Position numbers and translations under genes: made by a program
Notes under the pieces: generated by a model
The model's database searches: none
What the model was told of the DNA's origin: nothing
Seen by the model: only the letters and a program-made list of their open reading frames with translations
NCBI RefSeq assembly: GCF_963678635.1
Contig: NC_087070.1
Coordinates: forward strand, 52,800,750 to 52,864,749
Source: Symsagittifera roscoffensis
Lineage: Eukaryota; Xenacoelomorpha; Acoela; Convolutidae
Direction: 5' to 3'
DNA length: 64,000 nucleotides
Shown: positions 1-11,862 of the stretch, piece by piece
How positions within the stretch are numbered: the stretch's first letter is position 1
Layout: each line of letters starts with the position of its first letter

Positions 1-722
1 ACGTCTTCCGCTGCCCCAACGGAAAGCGCGTTCAGAGGCAAATTGCGTCGATACGATCTCAAAGTTGGTGAAAAAGAAATGGATTTGCTTCAAGTCATGA
101 TGCAAAACAAGGAGGAAATAGATGCTCTTATACTGGAAAGGGTCAAAGAGGGTCCGAACAAGGTGCAATTCCATGTGGAAGTGGGAATGATCAAAATTCC
201 CACTGTGCAAGACGGGGACAGTGGAAACTTCGAAAGGACCATGCTGTTTCTGAACACTAAGACATTGACAGTGTACTTCGAGGGAATAGCTGGGGTTCAA
301 TTCTTGGAACTGATTGAACATATGGTCAACCAAGTCAATTCGTTCTCTTCTCATGGTAGCGGATGGATTATTGACAGAATTGAAAAATTGCAAATCAGTT
401 TCGCGGCCTTCTCACCAATAAGAGCAGGATCCTACCTCGAGCTACCTGATGCACTCAGCGCAGCATCTACTCTGCTCACAAATATCAACACTAAAGATGA
501 TGACCGTTGCTTTCTCTACTCCTTTGTTGCCGCATATCACAATGTGAATGAGCCGGCCCTCTACCCCACATCTAGACGGTGGCTGGAGAAAAACAAAGTC
601 TCAACCTACAATCTCGACAAAGAAGGAATTGTGAAAATCAATGGGGAATACGAAATGCCAATGGGTCTGATGGATATGGACAGATTTGAAAAGTTGAACA
701 ATTGTCAAATCAACGTCTTCCG
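1..722 (+). CDS. polB: Polinton DNA polymerase B, 5' exon (partial)
   Basis: The frame is open from base 1, so the gene begins left of the window. This exon gives the N-terminal region that precedes the exonuclease domain in Polinton polymerases. Its landmarks are a GSGW stretch near 357, an LELP segment near 440, a DDDRCFLYSF stretch near 500, and the run ending FEKLNNCQINVF just before the splice site. It ends at 722 in phase 2 (CG|G), followed by a consensus GTAAGC donor. The protein would prime and copy the transposon DNA. No stop or frameshift is visible. The assignment rests on this N-terminal pattern and the perfect phase fit to the next exon. Confidence 0.8.
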
Positions 723-843
723 GTAAGCAAATTCTAATTTCCTTCTAAAAATTTTAAAATTCCTTCAATAATGTTCTTCACCTATTCAAACACCCTTTTT
801 ATTTCATTTCAAACCTAGGTATAAAAATTATTTTTCTGTTCAG
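723..843 (+). other. Intron 1 of the Polinton polymerase gene
   Basis: A 121-nt interval with a GTAAGC donor and a TTTTCTGTTCAG acceptor, AT-rich, with in-frame stops. Removing it joins two halves of one protein family in phase 2. Polinton polymerases are often uninterrupted, so the intron is notable. Confidence 0.75.
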
Positions 844-3416
844 GTACAACGATGGCGAATTGTTGCCCATAAGAGTATCGAGCAGATTCACTACTAGCCT
901 GATTGTGGACTTGTTGCTGCTGACAGATGGATCAAAATATCACTATGTGTTGATAAGTGATCTCCAGAAACTGGTCGAGTACGTGCGGCACAAAGTGCAC
1001 CGATTTCAATCTGAGATTTGTCGCAAATGTTTCCACACATGCGCTTCATTCGAAACTTTGAGAAGACATCAAGAACTGTGCTACCAAGACGAAGATGTCG
1101 TCATAACAATGCCCAAGCCGGGAAAAGATGACCACAAGTTCAAAAACTTAACAGCTCGTTGGTACGTACCCAGAGTAATCTACTTTGATTTGGAGTCACT
1201 GCTCTTACCAGTATACGGACCGCAACCTGATCCGCGAAAATCTAGCACGCAAACAATTGAAATCCATCAACCGTGCGGCTACGCGTTAGCAGTAATCGAA
1301 TTTGGGAAAAAAGACCTGTTAAAGTTTGAGCTTAAAAGAGGACCGAATGTGATGGAAGAGCTAATTAGCTCCCTTGAATCGTTAGCGAGACAAATTTACG
1401 TAGAAAAAAGGAACTATTACACTTTCACTGGTATAACAGACCAGGAACGGGAAGATGCTACAATTTGTTGGATATGCGAGAATGATTTTTCCGACAATGA
1501 TCAAGTGGTACTTGATCATTGCCATTACACCAACAAGTTTCTGGGTTGGGCACACAATGAGTGTAACGTTAATAGAAAAACAACAAATTACATTCCAGTG
1601 GTAGCTCATAATTTGTCAAATTATGATTTACACTTTATAATCAAAGCGCTGGCAAAAAGCGATTCGGAAAACACTTTTTCCGTAATACCCGCATCTGAAG
1701 AAAAATATATATCCTTGACAATCTCAGTCTACATAAAAACGTACACGGACAAAAACGGAAAAATCAAAAAACTCTACGAAAATCTGAGATTCATCGATTC
1801 GTATAGGTTCATGCTGGCATCGTTGGCAAAACTTGTCGATAATTTGCCCAACGAAAAGTTTTTTCTGCTGGAGAACTATTTTGAAAAACTCGGCCACTCA
1901 CGTGAAAAAGTCAGTCTGTTGAAACAGAAAGGGCATTACCCCTACTCATACTTCAACTCATTCGAAAAATTCCGAGAAACTCGCCTTCCCCCACGAGCAA
2001 TGTGGAAAAATAGTCTAACAGGAGGGGATGTGAGTGTTTCAAGAAGCGAGTACAATCATGCCCTTAAAGTTTTCACCGAACTGAAGTGTGGCTCACTTGG
2101 TGATTACCACGACTTGTACTTGACTACAGATGTGCTATTGCTTGCTTCCGTTTTCGAAGCTTTTCGTGAAGTTTGCTATCAAACATACGGGCTGGATTGC
2201 GCCTGTTACTTCACGGCAAGTAACCTTTCCGGGGACGCCTTTCTAAAAGTTTGTAAGCCCGAACTGAAACTCTTAACGGACCGTGAACATCTAGACCTTG
2301 TGCAGCGAATGATACGAGGAGGCATGTCGTCGATTTACGCGCGCCGATTTTACAAAGCAAACAATAAATACCTCGACGATTTTTCGCCCTCAGAACCATC
2401 AAGCTACATCCTCAATATTGATGCAAACAATTTGTACGGGGGGATAATGAAACACTGCCCTTTGCCCTTAAACGATTTTTCAATAGTTGAAAAAAGTCTG
2501 GCAGACATACTGCTCACCAGCGAAACATCAGAATGGGGTTATATAGTTGAAGTCAATTTAACCATACCCGAAGAGCTTCACGACTTCTTTGCTGATTACC
2601 CCCTTGCCCCCTCTCGTGAAGTAGTGGACATCGGTGCAATGAGCAACGAGCAAGTCGACATGTTGGGAAAATTGGGAATCACCACACTGCCAAAAGTGCC
2701 AAAGCTTCTACAGACCTTGCATCCTAAAGAAGGTTATGTTTTGCACTACCTTACCCTAAAATTGTACCATGAGCTAGGAATGAAAATAACTCACCTCGGA
2801 AAAGTTCTTCAGTTCCGCCAAAGTCACTGGATGGCACCCTTTGTCGACCTCAACACCCGCCTACGAAAAGCCGCGGTAAATAAATTCCAGGAGAACTTCT
2901 ACAAGCTAATTGTTAATTCAGCTTTCGGTAAGACAATGGAGTCTAAGTTAGGAAGAAAGAAGCTGGAGATTGTAAGGAATGAGAGAGAACTTTTACAAAA
3001 AACAGCTCTGAGCACAATGAAAAGCTTTCAAATCATTGACGATCAATTAGCCACAATTAGCTTTTCAGTAACAAAAATATTGTGGGATAAACCTATGATA
3101 GTTGGTGCGACCATCCTAGACCTCGCCAAGCGTTTCATGTTTCAGTTTCACTATCAAAAAATGAAACCAAATCTAAACTTGGAACTCCTTTACTCCGACA
3201 CGGATAGTTTTATTTACGCCATAAAAACTGATGACGTTTACCGAGACTTGGAGAAAATAAAAGCTGATTTCGACTTTTCAAATTACGATAAGGACCATTT
3301 CTTGTTCGAGGATACCAACAAGAAAGTTGTGCTGAAGTTCAAAGACGAGACTGGTGGGAAGCCGATCAGAGAATTCATCGCCCTAAAACCGAAACTATAT
3401 TCGGTCGTCCTTAATG
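844..3416 (+). CDS. polB: Polinton DNA polymerase B, central exon (exonuclease and polymerase)
   Basis: This exon carries the catalytic core of a protein-primed family B DNA polymerase. Motifs in order: a Cys/His cluster CRKCFHTC...H...C (1018-1082); Exo I YFDLES (1181-1198); a CxxC...DHCH...H..CN module (1465-1570) like the endonuclease VII/HNH zinc fold often inserted in Polinton polymerases; Exo II HNLSNYD (1606-1626); Exo III YLTTDVLLL (about 2117-2143); polymerase motif A DANNLYG (about 2420); motif B NSAFG (2914-2928); motif C YSDTDS (3191-3208). All metal-binding aspartates are present, so proofreading and polymerase activity are plausible. The exon ends at 3416 in phase 1. Reading through the donor meets a stop at 3422-3424, shortly before the conserved C-terminal region, which is recovered in the next exon. 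Confidence 0.92.
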
Positions 3417-3745
3417 GTAAATAAAATTTAAGCCACCCTTCCACCCCCCATTCCTACCTTTTACAGAACAAAAATACCACCACCAACCTACCTACACCCC
3501 TTAATTTGTTGCATTAAACTATGGGCATTTAGCTGATTTAGGCAACATTATACAATGTTGCCTAAACGTTGATTTATCTGACAACATATTCCTTCTTGTT
3601 TCCTCTTTTTTAACCATAATTTAGAGTCTTCTGCTCTTTTTTGGTAAAATGAATCAAATTTTGTTCGGTATAAATTGAGTTGCTGAAGTGAAATGAAGCT
3701 ATCCCCAACGTTGTAGAAAAGAATAATAATTTTGCTATTGTTTAG
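3417..3745 (+). other. Intron 2 of the Polinton polymerase gene
   Basis: A 329-nt interval with a GTAAAT donor and an acceptor at TTGTTTAG. It holds many stops. A short near-palindrome, taggcaacattatacaatgt followed by tgccta, lies at about 3539-3565. Splicing in phase 1 joins the polymerase core to a C-terminal exon of the expected type. Confidence 0.7.
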
Positions 3746-4263
3746 AAGGCACTCAAAAATTGAGTGCCAAAGGAATTAAACGGAGTGCACAGAGAGAACT
3801 GGTCCACCAAACCTTCAGGGACACATTATTCACTGGAAAAACAATGAGAGTATACAACTATAATATAGTTTCGAAAGGTCACACCAATATGACAGTGAAA
3901 CAAAACAAACTTGCATTATCACCATTCGACTCAAAACGTTTTCTACTTTTCGACGGAATTTCGACAGTGCCCTTTGGCCATAAAGCCGCTGAAGAAAATG
4001 CTTTTCTAGAAGACATTTACATGGACACCGAGTGGGCCAACTCATACAATGAAACTGATAACAGTTCTCCCGATTTTACACTCCCGGATTGGGGATTTTT
4101 ACAGCGGCCCTACTCAGAAGCAGAGCTGCAAGAAGAAGAAGAAGCTTCTAGTAGCCGAGTCCGTGAACGTCCCCCTATAAAAAACCCATTTATTTTATCT
4201 GAAGCTTCAGAAGAACGACCATCTAAAAAACACCGCAAAGAAAACCAAAACAATAAACATTAA
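3746..4263 (+). CDS. polB: Polinton DNA polymerase B, 3' exon
   Basis: This exon encodes the C-terminal region of the polymerase: an AKGIKRS stretch at about 3766, then a TGKTMRVYNYN segment, KLALSPFDSKRF and an FGH motif. It matches the usual end of Polinton and adintovirus-like polymerases, where a KxAKGxKxS segment follows the Y-S core. Its start in phase 1 (AA after a G) fits the donor at 3416. The tail after about 4110 is acidic (an EEEEAS run), then basic, with KKHRKEN at the end, possibly a nuclear localisation signal. The stop is TAA at 4261-4263. The likeliest alternative is that the same region is read as a separate small gene. The phase match argues against that. Confidence 0.8.
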
Positions 4264-4732
4264 AGTCTGAAACATATATTTTCAGATGATTTTTACTCTT
4301 CGTCCTTTTTATACTTCGACTTGTATATGTTTTGGTTTTTACCAATTTACAACTAATAAAATACTCGTATTGAGCTCAATCACTGTTTTAACATAAATAG
4401 CTTCAGGCAAATAAACTAGTAGACACAAACCAAGTGTTAATTCAAACAAATGTGTGAAATCCTTAGGCTTGTTTTGAATAATAAACTTTAATAGCATGAC
4501 AAATCTTTGACGAAAAGAAAGAAAGCCAGGAAATGATATCCACATGAAACTAGGACGAAAAAAGAAAAGTTCAGGAATTAGGACGATTAATTTTAATTAT
4601 CGCGGGAAAAGGGACCGCTTTCAAAGGAATTAGAAGGAATTATTGTATCGCGTCCCGGTTGTTGAGCTCAGCTTAACAAGATCCTAAGGAGGGGGTCTTT
4701 TACTTTAGGGGTGGGAACTTGCGATCATTTAC

Positions 4733-4787
4733 AAAATCCTAGGATAGGGGTCCTCCAAAAAATTAAGGACCCCTTTCCTAGGATTTT
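4733..4787. repeat. Near-perfect inverted repeat (hairpin)
   Basis: Two 22-base arms, 4733-4754 and 4766-4787, are reverse complements with one mismatch, around an 11-base loop. The arms contain cctagga and a C/G tract. Further partial copies of the same tcctaagg/ccccc motif lie on both sides (4679-4700 and 4794-4835). It may be part of a small foldback element or of a transposon end. Confidence 0.7.
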
Positions 4788-5259
4788 GCTTTACGTGAGG
4801 ACCCCCCCCTTAGGAAGGACCCCCCCCCTTAGGATCCGGGACACGATACAATACTACTGTTGCAAGAAAAACTGCAGTCAAAAAATATGATTTTCTAATT
4901 TGATGGACTCATTTTTATAACCAAAGCTATGACACAAAAGAATAGGCAAACACTGTAGTTGGCTGCTAAAATGATTCAGCTTAGATCAAACTATCGTTGT
5001 CGTTTGAGCTTTAAGTTGAATACTATATTGGAATCACAGTTTGCTTCTTAAGCGAGTCTGCTGCTCGTCCAATCAAGAGAACCTTCAGCTCAACTGGTAT
5101 TAAGCGTCTTGAATAGTCTTCTATATTTGAAAGTTGAAGAAGTTTTAAAAACGTTCAATCATTTTGGTTTCAGTTTTACTGAGTTCATTGACACTGTTTC
5201 GACTTTCTATTGGCTTCTTTTTTTAGTTTAAAGCTGCACTAATTTCTAAAGACAAATTT

Positions 5260-5325
5260 AGACAAGACTGCTTGTATATCAGGGCAAAGCCGTAAATGGG
5301 TGAAACCATGAATGTTTCGGCAGCA
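5260..5325 (-). repeat. Fragment of dispersed repeat R (reverse)
   Basis: The reverse complement contains the ggctttgccctgata core seen in forward copies near 24830 and 55570. Only the terminal part is recognisable. Confidence 0.5.
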
Positions 5326-5636
5326 TGTTGAGGTCAGTTTAATCGTTTTCCGATTAAAAAATTGACAAAAAATCTAAGAAAAAACGTTTTAAAATTTTTT
5401 CTTCAAATTATCATCCCACAAGCTGATAAAAATTTTAAAAATATGCATTTAGCGTTTTTCATTCCAATAATACGACCAAATGTCTTGATTTGATTTAATT
5501 AACCCTCCGCTTACTTTTTGTTTAAAAAACGCAACTTTTTTGTGATTTGTAGCTCAAAACAACATAATTTGCAGATGTTTGAAAAAATTCCGTCAAAAAC
5601 GCTGTGTTAAAATGTCGAAAACTGGCTGTATAAAGT

Positions 5637-5765
5637 AATAGGGGGGAAATAGTTAACAAGGTGCAAAATTCGTATATGCTTAACTGCTTGATAATTTTTT
5701 TATAAGGGGGAGACTCGTTCCAAGGTACCATAGGGGGGGGGGGGGATAGTTAACAAGATCCCACT
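5637..5765 (+). repeat. G-run repeat, copy 1
   Basis: Contains the pattern of a G run followed by atagttaacaag, twice (about 5641 and 5733, the second run 13 G long), with gggggagactcgttccaagg between. A similar arrangement occurs at 40650-40775 and a short part at 49479-49510. Confidence 0.5.
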
Positions 5766-6660
5766 CAACTAAGAAGGAGCATTGCAACACGTCTTTAAAC
5801 GTAATGACACTGCTTTCCTTGTAAAAATTTTGGTTGCAATATGGAGCAAACATGCCACAAATGTCTGCATTTCAAAGACACCGAAAAAAAACAATTGTTG
5901 TAGATCTTTATAAAAATTTGAATACAGTTAATACAATACAACTTTAGTTTGAAAAGATTAGCAAACAACAAAGAGTTAGAAATTTTTATTTGGTTAGTCG
6001 AGGATACAGAAAGTGAGAGGCATTATTATTTTCAGGGCTAAATATAAACAACATTAAATAAATTAGATTTTCTAATGTGCTTGGTAAATTATGTCGTTAA
6101 CGATTCAGGTAGTTTGAATTTTTGCATACTGTAGGTTAAGTTTTTTTGAACCTTTCTTGTTTGTACGGTTAAATCTGTAAAATAAAATCTTTGTACGGTA
6201 ATTGTTATTTAGTCTGAATAAACTGAATTGTTTTCTTTTTAAAACAGTTTCAAGCAAATATTGGGCGAAATGGAACCTGCTTAAAACTAGTATTTCTTGA
6301 TGAAACAATCTCTATAAAATAAATTGTACCAATCAATCATGATCCTTAATTAACACTGACAATTATTTGTAGTGCTGACACTACTTGTAATTTCAGCACC
6401 AAAACAATTTGAAAATAACAAAGAAGACAGTTGTTCTCCTTTGCAACAAGTTCCAGATATCTAACCCGCAAATACCACTATACGCTTGATCTATTGAGAC
6501 TAGAAGATACAAGAGTAAGATTAGGATTGTTATTAGACTAAGAAGTTGCACGAATCTATCCGGCCAAAAATAAGATGTACTTTATGTACGCGTGACGAAC
6601 AGATGGTGTACCTTATCTAAAATTACTCTATGAGCAGGCTACTCCAGGCATAACTTCATC

Positions 6661-6671
6661 TGGTGCGACCA
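6661..6671 (+). other. Putative primer binding site of retroelement A
   Basis: The 11-mer tggtgcgacca is identical to the first 11 bases of the primer binding site of element B (57204). A primer binding site begins with TGG, complementary to the tRNA CCA end. No clear LTR could be delimited to its left, so this is suggestive only. Confidence 0.35.
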
Positions 6672-9365
6672 AAATTTTCGAACAAGACCTACTAACAACT
6701 TAGATTTAGCAAAATGAAAAAAGAAATAAGATAAAATTATATCGCAAAATGCAAAAAGTTAGGTAGCACAGACAACTTAATAAGTATGTCTCTACGTCTC
6801 AATACGTTTACTCCCATATTTCAAAGGATACGTCGAAAACAAGGTCAAAAATTGAACAGCGGACAAAGCTTCTATTTTGTGACAAGACGCGAACCGCAAA
6901 GAGTATACGTCTTCAGAATTCTCTATGCAGTGAATGTTCATTTGACATGAAAATAAACTTACTTGGAAATAAACTTACTTCCAAGCAATATACTTCTTGA
7001 TGTTATATTACAATACTATATAACTTAAAAATGACTGATAAAAAGATATACCAACCGTTCTTTTTATTAAAATCTGCAGCAATTTTCAAAAAATTTATAA
7101 AAACAATTTTTATTTATAAAAAACACAAAAATTGGTTAGCAAATAAATTAAAATTACCTTTATTAAGTTTATAAAAAATCCTTGCTTTTTTAGGAAACTA
7201 CTCCTCTCCCCTTTCGTTGTGCACGTTCTCTTCATCCCTTTTTCCCATCTAAAACCTAGCCAAAATTGTTCAAAAACTAATATCACTTAAATTCCCAACT
7301 GTAAAACCATTTCTTTCTAAATTTGAAAACTTTAAGTCTCCTAAAACTTAAACCTAAACCTTATCAAGGCCTATCTTTGCTTTGTAATATTGTAAATGTT
7401 CCTTAAAAACTAGATCATCAGGGTTAATTTTGGATCTTTCAATTTTAACTTAATTTTAAATTTTTAATTCTTTAAATCTAAATCTATTTGATCATCAAGG
7501 CGTCCCTTGGATCAATCAGAACAAACTTTGTTCCCCCAACCTCCTAGAAAAAAAGTGTCTAACGACCTCAAACGCCAATCCTTACCAACGACCCAGGACT
7601 AACAGAATTTTTTGAAAAAAAACTAGTTTTCAATTAGGATAAACAGTGAAGAACTTCGGTTACTCATCCTTCACTTGAGCCCCTCCTCTTAGCTGACTCA
7701 CGCTAAAATACCACCATCAAACTTAGAAAGAACTATTAAAGTATCTAACGATCAACTTGTGTTCTAATTGTACCTGAACCTTGTGGATTGATTTACTATT
7801 CTCCAACCCTTGATCACAAAATCACAACCCTAAGTAGGATTACGTGTATTTTTCTTGAAATAAATCTTAACCACCGAGGAAAAAAATCATTATATTGAAT
7901 TGATATAATTTCTCTCCAACCCGTCAACCTCGACAACCTACGCCACAAGTTACGATAACCACACAACAATCTTAAGAACTGACAGTTTATGAGTTAAAAA
8001 ATATAACCCCTGGATTTTGCAAGCATCATTCTAAAACTTAGTTGAAGAGATGTTTCAGGCAGTGAACAAACAATAATACTTCACAACTGTTTATTTCAAA
8101 ACGAAAGATCATGTAAAAACACCACATAGACAAAAATAGGATAAATCAGATCGAAAAGACAATCAATAAAAAGTCCATTATAGCAAAACAAAAACAATTT
8201 TTTAAGCAAAGATTTTGTAAAACACGAAACGCAGTTTCGGAATCCGACACAACTACAATACAAAGACTTCAGGACCTAAAAAACTACATAGACAGAAAAA
8301 CCCAATAAACGACCAAAGTATTTTTCTGAATCAGAATCCACAAGGTCATCATCAATAAAAGGTAAACGCAGAATAAAAAATTCATACTTTCGTAAAACAT
8401 TACGATTATAATTAGAATCAATCAATAAGACATATTGAAAGTTACACATTACAGTAAAAAAGTTTAAAAGTGATTCAATACGACGAAAACTTTGAGGATG
8501 ATTCTATCCTTCCCTTTGTGATTCACCCTCGAAGTGATCCCGCTAAAAGACAGGTACGTTTTTTGTCAAAATTTTATTCGAAAATGGAAATAGCCCTTTA
8601 CGCAAGTATTTTTTGCAGGAAAAATCAAAAGACAAACACTTGATTACTATCCACCAGACATTAGTATTATGACCTCATATTTCGTTATTTTTACTATTGA
8701 AATTTTATCATCACAAACAAATCAAACACCCCACTGAACTCAAATAGATGATACAGACCTAGATTTCTCAAAGGTTTTCACAGAATCTTTTAAGAATATT
8801 CAACACCAAAATCACCAGTATCAACAATAGTAAGGAAAGAATCCAATCTTTTTTCGCTTTTTTAAGACTCAATTCGTGAAACATTCACCAATAATGATAT
8901 ATCACAAATAGTAAGAGTTGATCTACAAAGAACCCTAGCATGGTTCATTAAAGATTTTTTTGTACTACACAATATAGATCTAATCTCTACAGCAACAAAA
9001 AGTCTCCAACCACAAACTCCAAACGGCTAAACCATATTAGCAGACCAAACAGATTATGTTTGGGACCCTGACTGATCTCATATATTCTTTGTTAACATCC
9101 TCAACGACTTTTCAAGTATGATAATCAGGACTGTGTCCGTACACAAAGATTACTTAAGAGTAACTCCACTGAGCATTGATGCAATGCCCTTAATTTAGAA
9201 CACAATTTTTAATGACAGGACAAGAAACAGTAGTTTAAATTCAGCATTCTTAAATACAAAAGAAACCCTTGATGGTACTAGAAATCTGACACTTAATATT
9301 TAAACCCCTTCACACTTTGTAAATGAAGAAATAGTTGAAACAATACCTAAAAAAAACACTACAAA
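6672..9365. other. Leader or decayed 5' part of element A
   Basis: AT-rich, no intact gene. A short direct repeat of aaataaacttact lies at about 6948-6980. From about 8460 there are plus-strand open stretches interrupted by stops, such as YDENFEDDSILPFV near 8480, that may be decayed coding sequence, but I recognise no domain. Confidence 0.4.
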
Positions 9366-10197
9366 GTGTCTCAGGTATTCATCCAAACCTTACAACAACA
9401 AATGAAAGAAATATCCCCTTTCCACAAACATATTACAATCAACAGTCAAACCATCCTGCGTCCAAAACTTTCTCACAGGGATTATCAAACATATAAACAA
9501 ACATATAGAACACGACAATTTAACAAAAAAAACACGCAAACAGAAAAATTTTCGCAAATCACAAATTCGACTTTTTTGCAAACAATAACTTTAGCAACCC
9601 AATAGCAAAACCACTTTGCACAATACGAAATTAACCACAAGAACATAATTACACTCAACAGATACCACAACCCGTTCCACAATCATTATTCTTTAAAAAA
9701 ATACAAAAAATTCAACAGACCGTACTAAAACCATCCATTTTTCCAACCAAAACAAAATACCAACAAAAAAACAATTTACAAGAAATCAACAACTTTACCC
9801 TGAAGATGAAGATTACGTCACTCAAAATCAACAACAAAACATTAATGTTCCAAGAAAAAGTAATTGAAATTTTATTGACCAGCCAGATACAATTTATCAA
9901 CCACATATTTTTGAACCCTACATGAGTTCAGACCAACCACGACAAACACGACAACCCTTTACTCAACGACAAAGTTTGGTACAGTCCAATAATAAAATAC
10001 AATCACATAACCAAATAAATAATCAAAGATACCATCCAAATCCATTGCAAAACCAAATCCTATTGCAATATTGCCTACAACAAGATGAAATTAAAAAAAA
10101 ACCAACTTACAAATTTTACTCTAACACCACACACAGCAGAATTGCTTCAATTGACAATGAATCTATAACTTATGGGTGGATCATCAATTACATCTAA
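9366..10197 (+). pseudogene. Asn/Gln/Thr-rich open stretches upstream of gag (element A)
   Basis: Broken plus-strand frames rich in Gln, Asn and Thr, with very low GC. They abut the gag remnant and may be the N-terminal part of the same polyprotein. Nothing in them identifies a domain, and composition alone favours open frames here. Confidence 0.35.
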
Positions 10198-10800
10198 CAA
10201 AATACTCATGGTATTCACAGGAACCGATCCCGAATACTCAGTAGAAATTTATTTAAAAGCAGTTACAGCAAACTTAATTTCATAAATCGGTCCGTAACCG
10301 GTAAATACACCACTTCATCAAAATTGGATACATAGACGTACAGCTTTGATTCAAACCACACTTGATGGTGCAGCACAAAAATGGTTTTCAGTCCTACCTA
10401 TAGAAATTAAATCTGATTGAAAACGATTTTTACAATAATTTTTTAAAATGTTTGGCTCTGAAAGAAAAAAACAACACTAAAAATTTTTAAGCAATAAAAA
10501 TTGCAGACGCTCAAACGGAACGATAAAACAACTCGCAGTAAGAAATGAGACCTTACCACAAAATGCATATAATCTTAAAACACATGATTTCGAAAACACG
10601 AAAATGGCCGAAATTTTGATGATGACTCTAGCACCACAATTTCGCAAAAAAGCAATAAAAAAGAAAGCATCACATCCATCATAAATCCGAGAACCTGTTA
10701 TAGGTTTCCAAAAACTAGTAAATAAACTCGAACAAGCTGAAATCACAATGAAAAAAGAAGAAACGGAAAACTTGAAACTACAGTAAGTAAGCAATGTTCA
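10198..10800 (+). pseudogene. gag: gag capsid remnant (element A)
   Basis: The plus-strand translation contains the hallmarks of a Ty3/gypsy capsid region: FTGTDPEYSVEIYLKA near 10215, a WIHRR...TTLDGAAQKWFS segment at 10327-10390, and FKMFGSER near 10443. Stops fall inside it, for example the TGA at about 10417-10419, and the frame slips near 10480. The helical tail KLVNKLEQAEITMKKEE (about 10716-10765) follows. The gene cannot make a full product. Confidence 0.7.
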
Positions 10801-10923
10801 AACAACAACCTCACAAATGAATCATATTCTAGATTCAGATACCAAATTAGCAGAAAAAATCACTCAAATAAAACAAAACTATGAAAAGAACCCAAATTTC
10901 AGAGGCAAACTATCATACAAGAT

Positions 10924-11732
10924 ATGGAAATAGCCTTGCTGAATGTAGACAAAAACAACAAGACAACTTATAGACCACAAAAGCACAAAGAACTAAATAA
11001 ATCTTTCTATCAATACATGAAAAAAGACCAAAATTTACCAAATAAGAGTATACAAAGTAGTAATAGCTCAGGTAAACCAATCCCAGATAGCTTAAGTTTT
11101 CATAAATCACAATCTACCTATCGAAACAATTTTCGGGGAAGATCACCAGTTCGACCTAACTCAAATAATTATTCACAAAATCAATATAGCAGATTGAACA
11201 ATCGAAAGAATCAATACAGAAACAATTACTCTAGATCAAACTCAAATCGGAGTAAATTATTCAAACTGTATTAGGAATCGTTCTTACACAAACTCTCGAA
11301 ATAGATACTATTCCAATGATCGTTCAAGAAACTCTTCAAACAACCGAAACTGAAACTACTCAAACAACCGAAACCGAAACTACTCAAATAATGGAAATCG
11401 AAACTATTCGATTAATAGATCACTCAATTACTCAAACAGAAGATCAGTTTATAATAATTATAAGAACAGATCCTGTGATAACTCTAGAAAAAGAAGCAAC
11501 AATCAACAGGACAGATCAGGAGCTTATTCTCAATCACCGCATCGCAATAATACTCAATTTTCAAACACACAAAAACAAGATCAAGTACCATCTGCAGATG
11601 GAACAAAATCAGACCCTCCAGATATTGACAATACAGAAACCTCAGAATTACTATCGAACCACATACATTGTGGAACCACAGATGACGAAAATCATACGGA
11701 AAACATACTCATTATTAATATCTTCAAAATAG
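10924..11732 (+). pseudogene. Arg/Asn/Ser-rich gag tail remnant (element A)
   Basis: Two consecutive plus-strand open segments (10924-11274 and 11316-11732) in different frames. In the best frame the region is rich in Asn, Ser, Arg and Tyr, like the nucleic-acid-binding tail of gag, and it contains a short repeat ctactcaaacaaccgaaac near 11330-11390. No CCHC knuckle is seen. The change of frame shows at least one indel. Confidence 0.45.
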
Positions 11733-11862
11733 AAAATGAATATGAAAAACCAACTAAACCGACTTTTTACTAAAACGAAAGTGTAAGCTCCGCTCGCCAA
11801 GAGTCAAATAATTATCAAAAAATATCAACTACACCCCACATATAGTTGAAACTAATTCTAAT

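Larger units (their letters stand above)
1..4263 (+). mobile_element. Polinton/Maverick DNA transposon, partial (polymerase end)
   Basis: The only element gene inside the window is a protein-primed family B DNA polymerase split into three exons. Polintons normally also carry an integrase, an adenovirus-type protease, a packaging ATPase and capsid genes. None of these is seen to the right of the polymerase, so they should lie left of the window. The polymerase stop codon at 4261-4263 is therefore likely to be close to the right terminus. I could not define a terminal inverted repeat because the other end is missing. The reading frame is uninterrupted, so the copy is fairly young or still constrained. 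Confidence 0.75.
4264..6660. other. Gene-free stretch after the Polinton
   Basis: No convincing coding region on either strand. The short open frames are AT-rich and recognisable as nothing. The stretch holds a hairpin (4733-4787), purine/C-rich blocks, a reverse fragment of a dispersed repeat (5260-5325), a G-run repeat (5637-5765) and poly-T/poly-A tracts. The Polinton terminus may be within the first few hundred bases. Confidence 0.6.

Noticed and set aside
2211-2402. Minus-strand open frames opposite the polymerase gene
   Set aside because: Antisense by-products of a well-supported coding exon.
9485-9906. Minus-strand Cys/Leu-rich open frames opposite element A
   Set aside because: The plus strand is Asn/Gln/Thr-rich and stop-poor on its complement; composition explains them.
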